A stretch of DNA of 64,000 bases from Erysipelotrichaceae bacterium (GTDB taxonomy: Bacteria; Bacillota_I; Bacilli_A; Erysipelotrichales; Erysipelotrichaceae): the NCBI GenBank assembly GCA_030694975.1, contig JAUYTU010000020.1:81773-145772 (forward strand), written 5' to 3'. Shown here in pieces: positions 40,092-48,667 of this stretch (position 1 is the first letter of the stretch; the number at the start of each line of letters is the position of its first letter). The notes beneath the pieces were generated by a model, which was not told the DNA's origin, made no database searches, and saw nothing but the letters and a program-made list of their open reading frames with translations. The position numbers and the translations under genes are program-made.

Positions 40092-40937
40092 ATGTCAGAA
40101 ATACTTGATGGAAAGTGGTTATCATCCACGATCAGAGAAGAACTTAAAGAAAAGGTCGATCAGTTGAAAGGTGTTCGTTTGCCAAAACTGGTAGTTGTTT
40201 TGGTTGGCGATGACCCAGCATCGCATACGTATGTTAATGCAAAGGAGAAAGCATGCAAAGATGTAGGTTTTGTCTCTAAGGTTCATCGGTTAACTGTTGA
40301 AACGACCAATGAAGAGCTATTGGCGTTAATTCAAAGTTTAAATGAGGATGAAACCGTGGACGGTATTTTGGTTCAGATGCCGATTCCAAAGCACTTGGAC
40401 AGTAAAGCGGTGATTATGGCGATTGACCCAGAAAAGGATGTGGATGGCTTCCATCCGATCAATGTCGGTAAATTACATAGCAATGAAAGAACGTTTGTTC
40501 CGTGCACACCACTGGGTGTTATGAAGTTGTTGGAAGCTTATAATATCGATGTTGCCGGAATGAATACAGTCGTTTTAGGAAGAAGTCATTTGGTGGGCCG
40601 CCCGATTGCTCAGCTATTAGTTAACGCGAATGCGACGGTAACTATTTGTCATTCACGATCAAAGCACATTGATGAAATTTGTCGACGTGCAGATTTGATC
40701 GTTGCAGCTGTTGGAGTGCCTCACTTTGTTAAAAAGGATTGGATTAAAAAAGGCGCGGTTGTGGTTGATGTGGGTATTCATCGCAGTGAAGATAATAAAA
40801 TCATCGGTGATGTCGTTGCGGATGCAATGGAATCTGCTTCTTTTATGACTCCAGTTCCAAAAGGTGTCGGACCGATGACCATTGCTATGTTGCTGTCAAA
40901 TACGTTTGATGCGTACCAACAGCATTTGAAAGGATGA
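40092..40937 (+). CDS. folD: Bifunctional methylene-THF dehydrogenase / methenyl-THF cyclohydrolase
   Basis: FolD interconverts 5,10-methylene- and 10-formyl-THF. The 281-residue protein has the catalytic Lys in YVNAKEKACKDVGF (about 54), VDGILVQMPIPKHL, DGFHPINVGKL and the NADP-binding VLGRSHLVGRPIAQLL. The C-terminal TPVPKGVGPMTIAMLL is complete. AGGAGG precedes the start. Together with fhs (20719-22383) it forms the one-carbon module. Confidence 0.97.
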   Translation: MSEILDGKWLSSTIREELKEKVDQLKGVRLPKLVVVLVGDDPASHTYVNAKEKACKDVGFVSKVHRLTVETTNEELLALIQSLNEDETVDGILVQMPIPKHLDSKAVIMAIDPEKDVDGFHPINVGKLHSNERTFVPCTPLGVMKLLEAYNIDVAGMNTVVLGRSHLVGRPIAQLLVNANATVTICHSRSKHIDEICRRADLIVAAVGVPHFVKKDWIKKGAVVVDVGIHRSEDNKIIGDVVADAMESASFMTPVPKGVGPMTIAMLLSNTFDAYQQHLKG

Positions 40938-40942
40938 TGTTT

Positions 40943-41149
40943 ATGATTGAGTATGGGTTGGATGATGTTGTTGAGATGAAAAAAGAGCATCCGTGTTATA
41001 AGTCGAAACAATGGAAGATTATCCGCATGGGTGCAGATATCAAGATAAAATGTCTCGGCTGTGGAGCTGCAATCATGTTTGATCGTAGTGAATTTGAGAA
41101 AAAGTTAAAAAAAGTCGTGAAAAGAGCATCGACAGAAAGCAATGATTGA
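40943..41149 (+). CDS. DUF951 family protein
   Basis: This small (68 residues) basic protein has the family core DDVVEMKKEHPC, GADIKIKCLGCGAAIMFDRSEF. The Cys residues (C15 and the C37xxC40 pair) suggest a small metal-binding or nucleic-acid-binding fold. Function is unknown; the family is widespread in Firmicutes near ychF or the origin. The ATG at 40943 after AAAGGATGATGTTT is chosen; ATGs at 40934 and 40937 are also in frame, the former overlapping the folD stop. Confidence 0.88.
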   Translation: MIEYGLDDVVEMKKEHPCYKSKQWKIIRMGADIKIKCLGCGAAIMFDRSEFEKKLKKVVKRASTESND

Positions 41150-41174
41150 AGTTTGCTTGGATATTGTGTAAACT
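41146..41174 (+). promoter_or_regulatory. Probable ychF promoter
   Basis: TTGAAG (41146-41151) and TAAACT (41169-41174) are spaced by 17 bp, just upstream of ychF. Confidence 0.6.
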
Positions 41175-41201
41175 ATAGAAGTTGTTTGAAAGGATGATCT
41201 T

Positions 41202-42302
41202 ATGCCTCTAACTGCTGGAATCGTCGGTTTGCCCAATGTCGGTAAATCCACACTGTTTAATGCCATTACGCAATCTCAAGTCGAAGCTGCTAACTATCCC
41301 TTTGCGACGATAGCACCCAATGTCGGTGTTGTGGAAGTTCCGGATGACCGCTTGGATTTTTTAACGAAACAATTTAATCCAAAGAAGACGATATTTACAA
41401 CCTTTGAGTTCACCGATATTGCTGGTCTTGTCAAAGGTGCTTCCAAAGGGGAAGGTCTGGGAAATCAGTTTTTGTCGCATATTCGTGAAGTGGATGCGAT
41501 TTGCCATGTCGTCCGTTGTTTTGAGGATGATCAAATCACGCATGTTGAAGGTAAAGTAGATGCTATCCGTGATATTGAAATCATTCACCTCGAACTGGCG
41601 TTAGCCGATTTATCTACGGTAGAAAATCGGATGGGCAAAGTTGAGCGTAAAGCTAAGACCAATGACAAGGAAGCTATTTTAGAACTTTCACTTTTAAAAC
41701 GTCTTCAAGAGCTTCTTTTAGCCGGGCTAATGGCTAGGAGTATGGATCTGACACAAGAAGAAGAGAATGTCTTAAAAAGTTTCCATCTGCTGACCGCGAA
41801 ACCGGTTATCTATATAGCCAATATGTCCGATGAGGATATCGTTGATCCAAATACCAACAGTCATTATCAGAAAGTCGTTGAGTATGCTCGCTTGGAGAAT
41901 AATCAAGTCATTCCCATTTGCGCTAAAATTGAAGAAGAATTAGCGATGTTGGAAAAAGATGAAAAGCTAGTTTTTCTTCAAGAGTTAGGTATTCAACAAT
42001 CCGGTTTGGATAAAATCATTTGGTCAGCGTACAAACTGTTGGGATTATGTACATTTTTCACTGCCGGTCCTCAGGAAGTTCGCGCGTGGACATTTATTAA
42101 GGGGACTAAAGCACCTGCCGCAGCTGGCATCATCCATTCTGATTTTCAACGGGGGTTCATCAAGGCTGAAACTTACTCTTTTGAGGATTTTGTGGTTTAT
42201 AAAGCGGAGTCAGCATTGAAAGAGGCTGGGAAATTACGGATTGAAGGTAAAGAATACATGGTTCAAGATGGAGATGTCATGCATTTTAGGTTTAATGTGT
42301 GA
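41202..42302 (+). CDS. ychF: Redox-regulated ATPase YchF
   Basis: YchF is an Obg-family P-loop protein that prefers ATP and associates with the ribosome. The 366-residue protein has G1 GLPNVGKSTLFNAIT (about 8-22), the switch region with TFEFTDIAGLVKGASKGEGLGN and a TGS domain at the C-terminus (TFIKGTKAPAAAGIIHSDFQRGFIKAE). The G4 position reads YIANMSDED instead of NKxD, which accounts for ATP preference in this family. It is monocistronic, with AAAGGATGATCTT before the start. Confidence 0.96.
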   Translation: MPLTAGIVGLPNVGKSTLFNAITQSQVEAANYPFATIAPNVGVVEVPDDRLDFLTKQFNPKKTIFTTFEFTDIAGLVKGASKGEGLGNQFLSHIREVDAICHVVRCFEDDQITHVEGKVDAIRDIEIIHLELALADLSTVENRMGKVERKAKTNDKEAILELSLLKRLQELLLAGLMARSMDLTQEEENVLKSFHLLTAKPVIYIANMSDEDIVDPNTNSHYQKVVEYARLENNQVIPICAKIEEELAMLEKDEKLVFLQELGIQQSGLDKIIWSAYKLLGLCTFFTAGPQEVRAWTFIKGTKAPAAAGIIHSDFQRGFIKAETYSFEDFVVYKAESALKEAGKLRIEGKEYMVQDGDVMHFRFNV

Positions 42303-42366
42303 TTTGATTGGATGAAGTTTTCCAATATCTGTGCTAAAATGAATGTACAGATAAGGAGGAGTAATC

Positions 42367-42690
42367 ATGAAATTAATCCTGGCGATTGTATCCAACGACG
42401 ACAGTTCTAGCGTTTCTGCAGCTTTAACGAAAGAGAATTATTCCGTAACCCGATTGGCTACGACCGGCGGTTTTCTGCGATCTGGAAATACGACGATCAT
42501 CGTAGGGACAGAAGATGACCGTGTTGAACATGCCATCGAACTGATTGGCAATGAAAGTAAACGCAGAACGGAAATTGTTCCCTCCACGGCTTCGTATGAT
42601 ATTGGACGATATGCTTCATTTCCTGTTGAAGTACAGGTTGGCGGGGCAACGATATTTGTGTTAGATATTGAGCAATACGTAAAATTATAA
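42367..42690 (+). CDS. pstA: Cyclic-di-AMP receptor PstA/DarA (PII-like)
   Basis: PstA is a PII-like trimer that binds c-di-AMP in Firmicutes; its downstream partner is unknown. The 107-residue protein has the DUF970 core: VSNDDSSSVSAALTKENYSVTRLATTGGFLRSGNTTIIVG, with the T-loop region between strands and C-terminal GGATIFVLDIEQY. A GGAGGAG site precedes the ATG. No c-di-AMP cyclase is in the window, but its presence elsewhere is implied. Confidence 0.93.
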   Translation: MKLILAIVSNDDSSSVSAALTKENYSVTRLATTGGFLRSGNTTIIVGTEDDRVEHAIELIGNESKRRTEIVPSTASYDIGRYASFPVEVQVGGATIFVLDIEQYVKL

Positions 42691-42694
42691 TAAC

Positions 42695-42720
42695 AAAGGC
42701 GGAAATTTCCGCCTTTTATT
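42695..42720. terminator. Bidirectional terminator, pstA versus PfkB gene
   Basis: A fully palindromic 22-mer, with stem AAAGGCGGA/TCCGCCTTT and loop AATT, is placed between convergent genes and gives T runs in both directions. Confidence 0.88.
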
Positions 42721-43505
42721 TATCTTAGTTTTAGTTCGAAATCGAGGATGGCTTCTTCGATTTCTTTTTCTTGAAGTTTCTCGAGTAATGCCAATAGAAA
42801 ATCATTTCGCTTTTCCTCGTTTGCTCCATAGTTATCTAACCCCGCAAACGTGTCATCCGCTTTACTTGTATAATACATGATATCGCCATTATCCATCAGT
42901 ACAATTAACCAACGAACACCAATGCTTGTAATCATTAAACCCATTAATTCTAGGGAATACCCTTTATTCAGAACATTAAACTCGCCTTCGTTAAGTACAA
43001 CGCCATGGACGGTACGTAATAAATTAGCATTGGGGAAGGTGTGATTGAAGATCCACTTTACTTGCGGCGCTCTGCGAAATACTCCGTCAATGAACTTTTC
43101 ATTATGTTCGTTTAGTATGCCGTAATCACAATGAGCGATTGCGGAAAGGGGTAAGTCATCGTCCATGCTGAAATCAGAAACAGAATCATAGAGTGACAAT
43201 ACATACTCATGATCGATCGTGCGGATAACCGTTTCTCTGGTTAAAGGGATGTCTTCTTGCTTGGCATACACAAAGCAACCGTTTTTTTCCAACTCATCTT
43301 GGCATGTTAAAGATGCGATATCATTGCCAAGTTTAGTCATGAGGTGTGTTTGCCAGCCCTTGGCTAAAAAACTGTTAACCAAATGCGTTGTTGATCCACC
43401 GGTTTCGGTGAAAATCTTGGCTGGTTGGTAGGGAAGAAGCGCTGAATGTTGCGTGCTGAAGATCTGTCTTTGGGCAAAAGTTCCGAAAATTACAATTGAT
43501 TTCAT
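42720..43505 (-). CDS. PfkB-family carbohydrate kinase, atypical active-site loop
   Basis: This 261-residue ribokinase-like protein has the N-terminal substrate region TGGSTTHLVNSFLAKGW and TKLGND. The anion-hole motif, normally DTTGAGDAF, reads LDNYGANEEKRNDFLLALL, apparently with a short insertion between the Gly and the catalytic Asp. Activity is therefore uncertain. The ATG at 43503-43505 follows AAGGAGGCGCTT; the open frame extends ten codons upstream. It is shorter than typical sugar kinases (about 300). It is a single minus-strand gene divergent from ispF; substrate unknown. Confidence 0.78.
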   Translation of the reverse strand: MKSIVIFGTFAQRQIFSTQHSALLPYQPAKIFTETGGSTTHLVNSFLAKGWQTHLMTKLGNDIASLTCQDELEKNGCFVYAKQEDIPLTRETVIRTIDHEYVLSLYDSVSDFSMDDDLPLSAIAHCDYGILNEHNEKFIDGVFRRAPQVKWIFNHTFPNANLLRTVHGVVLNEGEFNVLNKGYSLELMGLMITSIGVRWLIVLMDNGDIMYYTSKADDTFAGLDNYGANEEKRNDFLLALLEKLQEKEIEEAILDFELKLR

Positions 43506-43550
43506 AAGCGCCTCCTTGTAAATGTATGATAACATACCGAAAATCTTTTT

Positions 43551-43632
43551 TGTGAAAAAAATAGAAAATGTTGGATTTTCAATGTTGGATTTTCAATCAT
43601 TGTTGTGTGATGTGAAAAAAATCTGAAAATGT
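43551..43632. repeat. Short direct repeats between PfkB gene and ispF
   Basis: AATGTTGGATTTTC occurs twice in tandem (43568-43581, 43582-43595). A wider unit, TGTGAAAAAAAT followed by GAAAATGTT within two bases, occurs at about 43551-43571 and 43611-43632. The -10 box TATAAT of ispF (43633-43638) abuts the second copy. Confidence 0.7.
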
Positions 43633-43668
43633 TATAATAGAAACGAACTGAATGAATGAGGTGATATT

Positions 43669-44145
43669 GTGCGTATTGGACAATCCACAGATATCCATGC
43701 ATTGATCGAGGGCAGACCGTTGATCCTGGGCGGTGTAACCATTGATTATCCGCTGGGCTTATTGGGACACTCGGATGCGGATGTGCTTTTACATGCGATT
43801 TGTGAGGCCCTTATCGGGGCCATGGGGTTGGGTGACATCGGAAAACATTTCCCTGACACCGATGCAACTTATAAAGGCATATCATCGATGATCCTGTTAG
43901 AAAAGACATGGCAGTTAATGGATAATGAGGGCTATCAATTGGTCAATCTAGACAGTCTGCTTTTGATTGAGAAACCTAAAATTGCGCCATATATCGATGA
44001 TATGAAGAAGAATATTTCGAAAGTTTTGCGTTGTGAATTATCGCAAGTGAATGTCAAAGCTACGCGTGGTGAAAAGCTAGGATTTATTGGGCGCCAGGAA
44101 GGTGTGATGGCACAAGCCATCGTATTATTAGAAAGGAAATTATAA
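43669..44145 (+). CDS. ispF: 2-C-methyl-D-erythritol 2,4-cyclodiphosphate synthase
   Basis: IspF is the fifth enzyme of the MEP isoprenoid pathway. The 158-residue protein has the metal-binding motif STDIHAL (Asp and His, about 7-11), LGHSDADVLLHAICEALIGA with the third ligand His, and the FPDTDATYKG loop. ATRGEKLGFIGRQEG matches the family's TTTEKLGFxGRxEG signature. The start is GTG with GAGGTGATATT upstream. It is followed by gltX after 1 nt. Confidence 0.95.
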   Translation: MRIGQSTDIHALIEGRPLILGGVTIDYPLGLLGHSDADVLLHAICEALIGAMGLGDIGKHFPDTDATYKGISSMILLEKTWQLMDNEGYQLVNLDSLLLIEKPKIAPYIDDMKKNISKVLRCELSQVNVKATRGEKLGFIGRQEGVMAQAIVLLERKL

Positions 44146-44146
44146 A

Positions 44147-45580
44147 ATGAAAAGAGTTCGCGTGCGTTATGCACCAAGTCCGACCGGACATTTACACATC
44201 GGGAATGCACGTACCGCATTGTTTAACTATTTGTTTGCCAAACATTACGAAGGCGACTTTGTGTTGAGAATTGAAGATACCGATCTGGAGCGTAATGTCG
44301 AGGGTGGTGAAGAATCTCAACTGTATTATATGCATTGGTTGGGTATTGATCCCGATGAATCCCCAAAAAATCCAGGCGCTTATGGCCCATACCGTCAAAT
44401 GGAGCGTTTGGCTATTTATCAAAAACATACCGAATGGCTGATTGAAAAAGGCTTTGCGTACAAATGTTATTGTACATCCGAGGAGTTGGATGAAGACTAT
44501 CAAAAGCAAGTAGAAGCCGGGGTTGCGGCTACACGATACAATCGTAAATGTTTACATTTAAGTAAAGAATTGTTAGAAGATAATCATCAAAAGCAATTGC
44601 CATATACTGTTCGCATCCGGGTTCCGGATAACGATACCTATACATTCCATGATATGATTCGCGGCGATGTAACTTTTGAATCAAAGGACATCGGGGATTG
44701 GGTACTGGTAAAGGCCAATGGCATACCGACGTATAACTATGCGGTCGTCATTGATGATCATCTGATGGCGATTACTCATGTTTTCCGCGGGGAAGAACAT
44801 CTTTCCAATACACCAAAACAGTTGATGCTGTATCGTATGTTTGGTTGGGAAGTGCCGCAATTTGCTCATATGACGTTAATTGTGAATGAACAACGTAAGA
44901 AACTCTCTAAACGGGATAATTCCATTATGCAATATATGAGTCAGTATAAAGATTTGGGCTACTTGCCACAGGCAATGTTTAATTTCATGGCCTTGTTGGG
45001 TTGGTCACCCGATGGCGAGCAGGAAATCTATTCTCCGGAAGAATTGGTTAAAGTTTTCGATGAAAAACGTCTTTCAAAATCACCATCCATGTTTGATAAA
45101 CAAAAACTGACATGGGTCAATAATCGTTACATCAAGGAAATGCCGCTTGCGGATGTCGTAGCACTTTGCAAACCTTTTTTGCAGAAGGAGTTCGACTTAA
45201 GTTCGCATAGTGAAGTGTGGATTGAAAAACTCGTAGCTTTATTCCATGACCAATTATCCTATGGACATCAAATCACCGAATTAGCAGCTCTGTTTTTCAG
45301 TGCACCGGAAACGTTGGAAGAAGATGCGAAGGAAGCTCTGGCGTGGGAAACGACACCGGTTATTGCGAAAGCATTTATAGAGTATTTGCCTTCGGAGTGG
45401 ACCGTTGAAAACCTTAAACTAGCGATGGACGCGGTTAAAAATGAAACCAAAATAAAAGGGAAGCCGTTGTTTATGGGATTAAGGGCCGCAACGACCGGTC
45501 AGTGTCACGGACCTGACCTTATGAGTACGATATTCCTTTTAGGAAAAGATGAAGTAAGTAAACGATTAAATCAGATATAG
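44147..45580 (+). CDS. gltX: Glutamyl-tRNA synthetase
   Basis: GltX charges tRNA-Glu, and in many Firmicutes also tRNA-Gln for later amidation. The 477-residue protein is class I with the HIGH motif in PSPTGHLHIGNARTALFNY (about 9-27) and the KMSKS motif as KLSKRDNS (about 249). The anticodon-binding helical C-terminal domain is complete. GAAAGGAAATTATAA precedes the ATG. The ispF-gltX order occurs in other Firmicutes (often with cysS, absent here). Confidence 0.97.
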   Translation: MKRVRVRYAPSPTGHLHIGNARTALFNYLFAKHYEGDFVLRIEDTDLERNVEGGEESQLYYMHWLGIDPDESPKNPGAYGPYRQMERLAIYQKHTEWLIEKGFAYKCYCTSEELDEDYQKQVEAGVAATRYNRKCLHLSKELLEDNHQKQLPYTVRIRVPDNDTYTFHDMIRGDVTFESKDIGDWVLVKANGIPTYNYAVVIDDHLMAITHVFRGEEHLSNTPKQLMLYRMFGWEVPQFAHMTLIVNEQRKKLSKRDNSIMQYMSQYKDLGYLPQAMFNFMALLGWSPDGEQEIYSPEELVKVFDEKRLSKSPSMFDKQKLTWVNNRYIKEMPLADVVALCKPFLQKEFDLSSHSEVWIEKLVALFHDQLSYGHQITELAALFFSAPETLEEDAKEALAWETTPVIAKAFIEYLPSEWTVENLKLAMDAVKNETKIKGKPLFMGLRAATTGQCHGPDLMSTIFLLGKDEVSKRLNQI

Positions 45581-45604
45581 TTAAAAATAGCGGGAGGTGG
45601 TCGC

Positions 45605-46840
45605 ATGTTTGAGTTGTTGGCAGAGAAGAAGGTCATGCGTGACCCTATTCACGAATATATCCACATTCAGTACAAGGTCATTTGGGATAGCATCGATTCT
45701 TTGGAATTTCAACGTTTGCGTCGAATTCATCAATTGGGACCGACGTTTCAAGTGTATCACACGGCGGAACATTCCCGTTTTTCTCATTCGCTTGGCGTTT
45801 ATGAGATCGTACGACGGATGGTTGAGGAAGTTGAAGGTGTAAAGGAGCATTTAAGTGAGTTTGAGCGGGTTGCTGTGATGCTTGCAGGATTATTGCACGA
45901 TCTTGGACACGGACCTTTCTCGCATGCCTTTGAATTAATTCAAAATCATCATCATGAGTATTATACTGAACAGATCTTGCTTGGTGAGAGTGCTGTTCAC
46001 CAAATCCTATCAAAGGCTGATGTAAATCTGCCAAAAGCGGTTGCGGATATCATTGCTCATCGCCACCCCAAAAAGCTGTTAACACAAATGATTTCCGGTC
46101 AACTGGATGCTGATCGGATGGATTATTTATTAAGAGATGCTTATTTTACAGGGACCAGTTATGGTCAGTTTGATTTAGAGCGTATCCTTCGCACGTTACG
46201 AGTTGCGGATGATCGACTCGTCGTAAAGGAAAGTGGTATGCACACCGTCGAAGATTACATCATGGCTCGCTATCATATGTACTGGCAAGTGTATTATCAT
46301 CCGGTATCAAGAAGCTTCGAGGCGGTACTGATCAGTTTTTTCAGAAGAATGAAGGATCTGTATCATAACAATCCGCTATCGCTCACCGGATATGACATGT
46401 TTACACCTTTCTTAAAAGATGAAGTCGTCAGTATTGAAGATTATGTTTCAATGGATGAACCGGCATTTATGTACGGAATGTCCTTGTGCAAAAAACATCC
46501 GGACGCAATCCTTTCTGATTTGGCACGACGCTTACTTACTCGGGATTTATTCGGGTATTTGGATATTGACAATGAAAAGTCAGTTGCTGAAATGAAGAAG
46601 AAGGTAGAATTCTGCGGATTTAATTCAGAGTATTATTTTTCGGTCGATCGTGCGAAGCAACAACCGTATCAACCCTATCGAGGTAAGGACAGCTCAATGA
46701 TTTGGGTCATGTTGAAAGATGGGCGGATTCGAGAACTGTCGGATGTTTCGGTCATTGTACAAGCGATTGTCAAAGGTGAGGATAAGAGTGATCGGAAAAT
46801 GTTTTTCCCTAAATCGTGTGTCGAGGTAAACCATGAATGA
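45605..46840 (+). CDS. HD-domain phosphohydrolase (YwfO-like)
   Basis: This 411-residue protein is of the HD superfamily with ligands visible in HSRFSHSLGVYEIVR (about 55-70) and LLHDLGHGPFSHAFE (about 97-111). A later Asp is in SGQLDADRMDYLLRDA, a sequence typical of dNTP triphosphohydrolase/SAMHD1-like proteins such as B. subtilis YwfO, which hydrolyses dNTPs. GGGAGGTGG precedes the ATG. The next gene starts 8 nt before its stop, so the two are coupled. Substrate is inferred from the family only. Confidence 0.9.
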   Translation: MFELLAEKKVMRDPIHEYIHIQYKVIWDSIDSLEFQRLRRIHQLGPTFQVYHTAEHSRFSHSLGVYEIVRRMVEEVEGVKEHLSEFERVAVMLAGLLHDLGHGPFSHAFELIQNHHHEYYTEQILLGESAVHQILSKADVNLPKAVADIIAHRHPKKLLTQMISGQLDADRMDYLLRDAYFTGTSYGQFDLERILRTLRVADDRLVVKESGMHTVEDYIMARYHMYWQVYYHPVSRSFEAVLISFFRRMKDLYHNNPLSLTGYDMFTPFLKDEVVSIEDYVSMDEPAFMYGMSLCKKHPDAILSDLARRLLTRDLFGYLDIDNEKSVAEMKKKVEFCGFNSEYYFSVDRAKQQPYQPYRGKDSSMIWVMLKDGRIRELSDVSVIVQAIVKGEDKSDRKMFFPKSCVEVNHE

Positions 46841-48071
46841 ATTTAAACTCAGAAGAGAGCAGCTACTGGCAGAGTTACCTTTAAATAGCATGGTCGTGTT
46901 GTTTGCGGGAAAAGGAGTCAAGCGTTCTGCAGATGCGGATTACCCCTTTGCGGTTAATCATAATTTTGCCTATCTGACCGGTATCGATGAGCCTGAAGCA
47001 GTTTTAATGATTGTCAAAATAAGACATCGTACAACTGCGACCTTGTTTATACGGGATATTGACCTTGCTTTACAGAAGTGGAATGGCAAGTATATTTCCA
47101 TCGATGAAACGAAAAAAATAAGTGAGATTGATTCCGTTACATATCTGTCCGCGTTTGAGTCAACGTTTGTATCACAATTGACCAGAGCGGGAGTAAATAG
47201 ACTTTACTTGGATCTTGAGCGCTTAAATCTGACGGACCGGCCGCTAGCGGGCGAGCCGTTTGCTAAGAAGATCAAAGAAGCATATCCGGCACTGACTCTG
47301 GAAAACATCTATCCGATGATTGCGACAATGAGAACGGTTAAGTCCGATGTGGAAGTTGAAAAGATCGAAAACTGTATATCTGTTACAAAATCAGCATTTG
47401 AACGTATGGTTAGAAACGCTCGCAACAGCAATTTTGAATATGAGTTACAGGCGGAGTTTGAATACGAACTGAAACGTATTGGTGCCGCACCTGCTTTTGA
47501 GATGATTGTGGCTGGCGGAGGGCGTTCAACAGTGTTGCATTACGTTGAAAATAACGATGCTCTGAGTGAGGATGAACTAGTTCTGTGTGATATGGGAGCG
47601 TCTGTAGCGTTGTATAACTCCGATATCAGTCGAACCTTTCCTAAATCCGGGAAGTTCACCGATCGTCAGAAGCTCCTTTACAACATTGTCTTAGAGGCTA
47701 TGGAGGCTGTTTTTGAAAAGATCAAACCGGGAGTTATGTTAAAAGAGCTAAACGATGTTGTTGTAAACTTATATGAAAAGCGCTTAAAGGAGATTGGTTT
47801 GATCAAAGAGCGCAGTGAGATATCGAATTACTACTATCATGGCGTATCACACTTCTTGGGCATGGATGTCCATGATGTGGGTCAGATTGAGAATATGGTA
47901 CTGGTTGCCGGGAATGTTATTACGGTAGAACCGGGATTATATGTCGAAGCAGAATCCATCGGTATTCGAATCGAGGACGATGTGCTTGTTACTGAAGACG
48001 GATATCGCAATTTAAGCGAAAGTATCGTAAAGACAGTGGAAAAAATTGAAGCATTGATGAATAACGGCTGA
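46833..48071 (+). CDS. pepP: M24-family aminopeptidase (Xaa-Pro aminopeptidase)
   Basis: This metallopeptidase removes N-terminal residues preceding proline. The 412-residue protein has an N-terminal AMP_N domain (about 1-140, with the VVLFAGKGVKR start) and a pita-bread catalytic domain. The five metal ligands are in place: Asp in LCDMGASV, Asp in NSDISRTFP, His in YHGVSHFLGMDVHDVG, Glu in ITVEPGLYVE and Glu in GIRIEDDVLV. The AMP_N domain and length favour PepP over methionine aminopeptidase or the shorter PepQ. It overlaps the HD gene by 8 nt. Confidence 0.92.
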   Translation: MNEFKLRREQLLAELPLNSMVVLFAGKGVKRSADADYPFAVNHNFAYLTGIDEPEAVLMIVKIRHRTTATLFIRDIDLALQKWNGKYISIDETKKISEIDSVTYLSAFESTFVSQLTRAGVNRLYLDLERLNLTDRPLAGEPFAKKIKEAYPALTLENIYPMIATMRTVKSDVEVEKIENCISVTKSAFERMVRNARNSNFEYELQAEFEYELKRIGAAPAFEMIVAGGGRSTVLHYVENNDALSEDELVLCDMGASVALYNSDISRTFPKSGKFTDRQKLLYNIVLEAMEAVFEKIKPGVMLKELNDVVVNLYEKRLKEIGLIKERSEISNYYYHGVSHFLGMDVHDVGQIENMVLVAGNVITVEPGLYVEAESIGIRIEDDVLVTEDGYRNLSESIVKTVEKIEALMNNG

Positions 48072-48088
48072 CAACCGTTATTTTTTTA
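48061..48088 (+). terminator. Terminator after pepP
   Basis: A 7-bp stem ATAACGG/CCGTTAT with a 7-nt loop continues into seven T, overlapping the pepP stop codon. Confidence 0.82.
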
Positions 48089-48198
48089 TTATTGAATATT
48101 ATATGCACAAAAGTATGAATTTTGACACTTATCTGTGTATTACTGGTAAGTATAACTATTAGGTATTCATAATTCATCAAATAAACACGTTATTCCTC

Positions 48199-48226
48199 TT
48201 GACAATCATTGACGTTTCTATATAAT
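48199..48226 (+). promoter_or_regulatory. Promoter of DUF1934-argS-rpoE operon
   Basis: A perfect TTGACA (48199-48204) and a perfect TATAAT (48221-48226) are separated by 16 bp, about 22 bp upstream of the first coding start. Confidence 0.88.
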
Positions 48227-48247
48227 TCAAGAAGAAAAAGGTATGAT

Positions 48248-48667
48248 ATGAAACATTTGCATCCTGTCATCTGTAGAGTTACACGCAAATCCGTCAGTGA
48301 TGGAAAAAGCGAAGTCATTCACCTGGGTAAAGCCTATCTGACCCAGTTTTCCGACGGGATTTCATTGGTTTATCATGAGTCAGCCAACCAAGAGAACTGT
48401 AGAGTCACGTTGGAAGTCAATGATCAAACCATCACTTGCCTTCGCCAAGGGGAGTCAGTTACAATGTGTACCTGGCAACACCTTATACCTACTTCGATAT
48501 CAACTAAGTCATCGTTTGGTCATCATATCTTCAATGTTATGTCCCACCGGGTCATCATTGAACGGGAATTGATACTGGTCGATTACGAATTGATGGTCGA
48601 TTCGGATGTTATAGACCGCATTGAAATGAAGTGGGAAATTAAGGAGGATAACAATGAATCAAATTGA
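48248..48667 (+). CDS. DUF1934 family beta-barrel protein
   Basis: This 139-residue protein belongs to the YwiB-like family (DUF1934), which typically precedes argS in Firmicutes. It is rich in alternating beta strands with no signal peptide (YHESANQENCRVTLEVNDQTIT; IERELILVDYELMVDSDVI). The start at 48248 is chosen because the open frame upstream crosses the promoter. The 3' end overlaps argS by 14 nt. Function is unknown; a lipocalin-like fold has been proposed for the family. Confidence 0.85.
   Translation: MKHLHPVICRVTRKSVSDGKSEVIHLGKAYLTQFSDGISLVYHESANQENCRVTLEVNDQTITCLRQGESVTMCTWQHLIPTSISTKSSFGHHIFNVMSHRVIIERELILVDYELMVDSDVIDRIEMKWEIKEDNNESN

Noticed and set aside
45678..46034. 118-codon antisense frame in the HD phosphohydrolase gene
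   Set aside because: It lies within a well-supported gene on the opposite strand and has no recognisable protein features.
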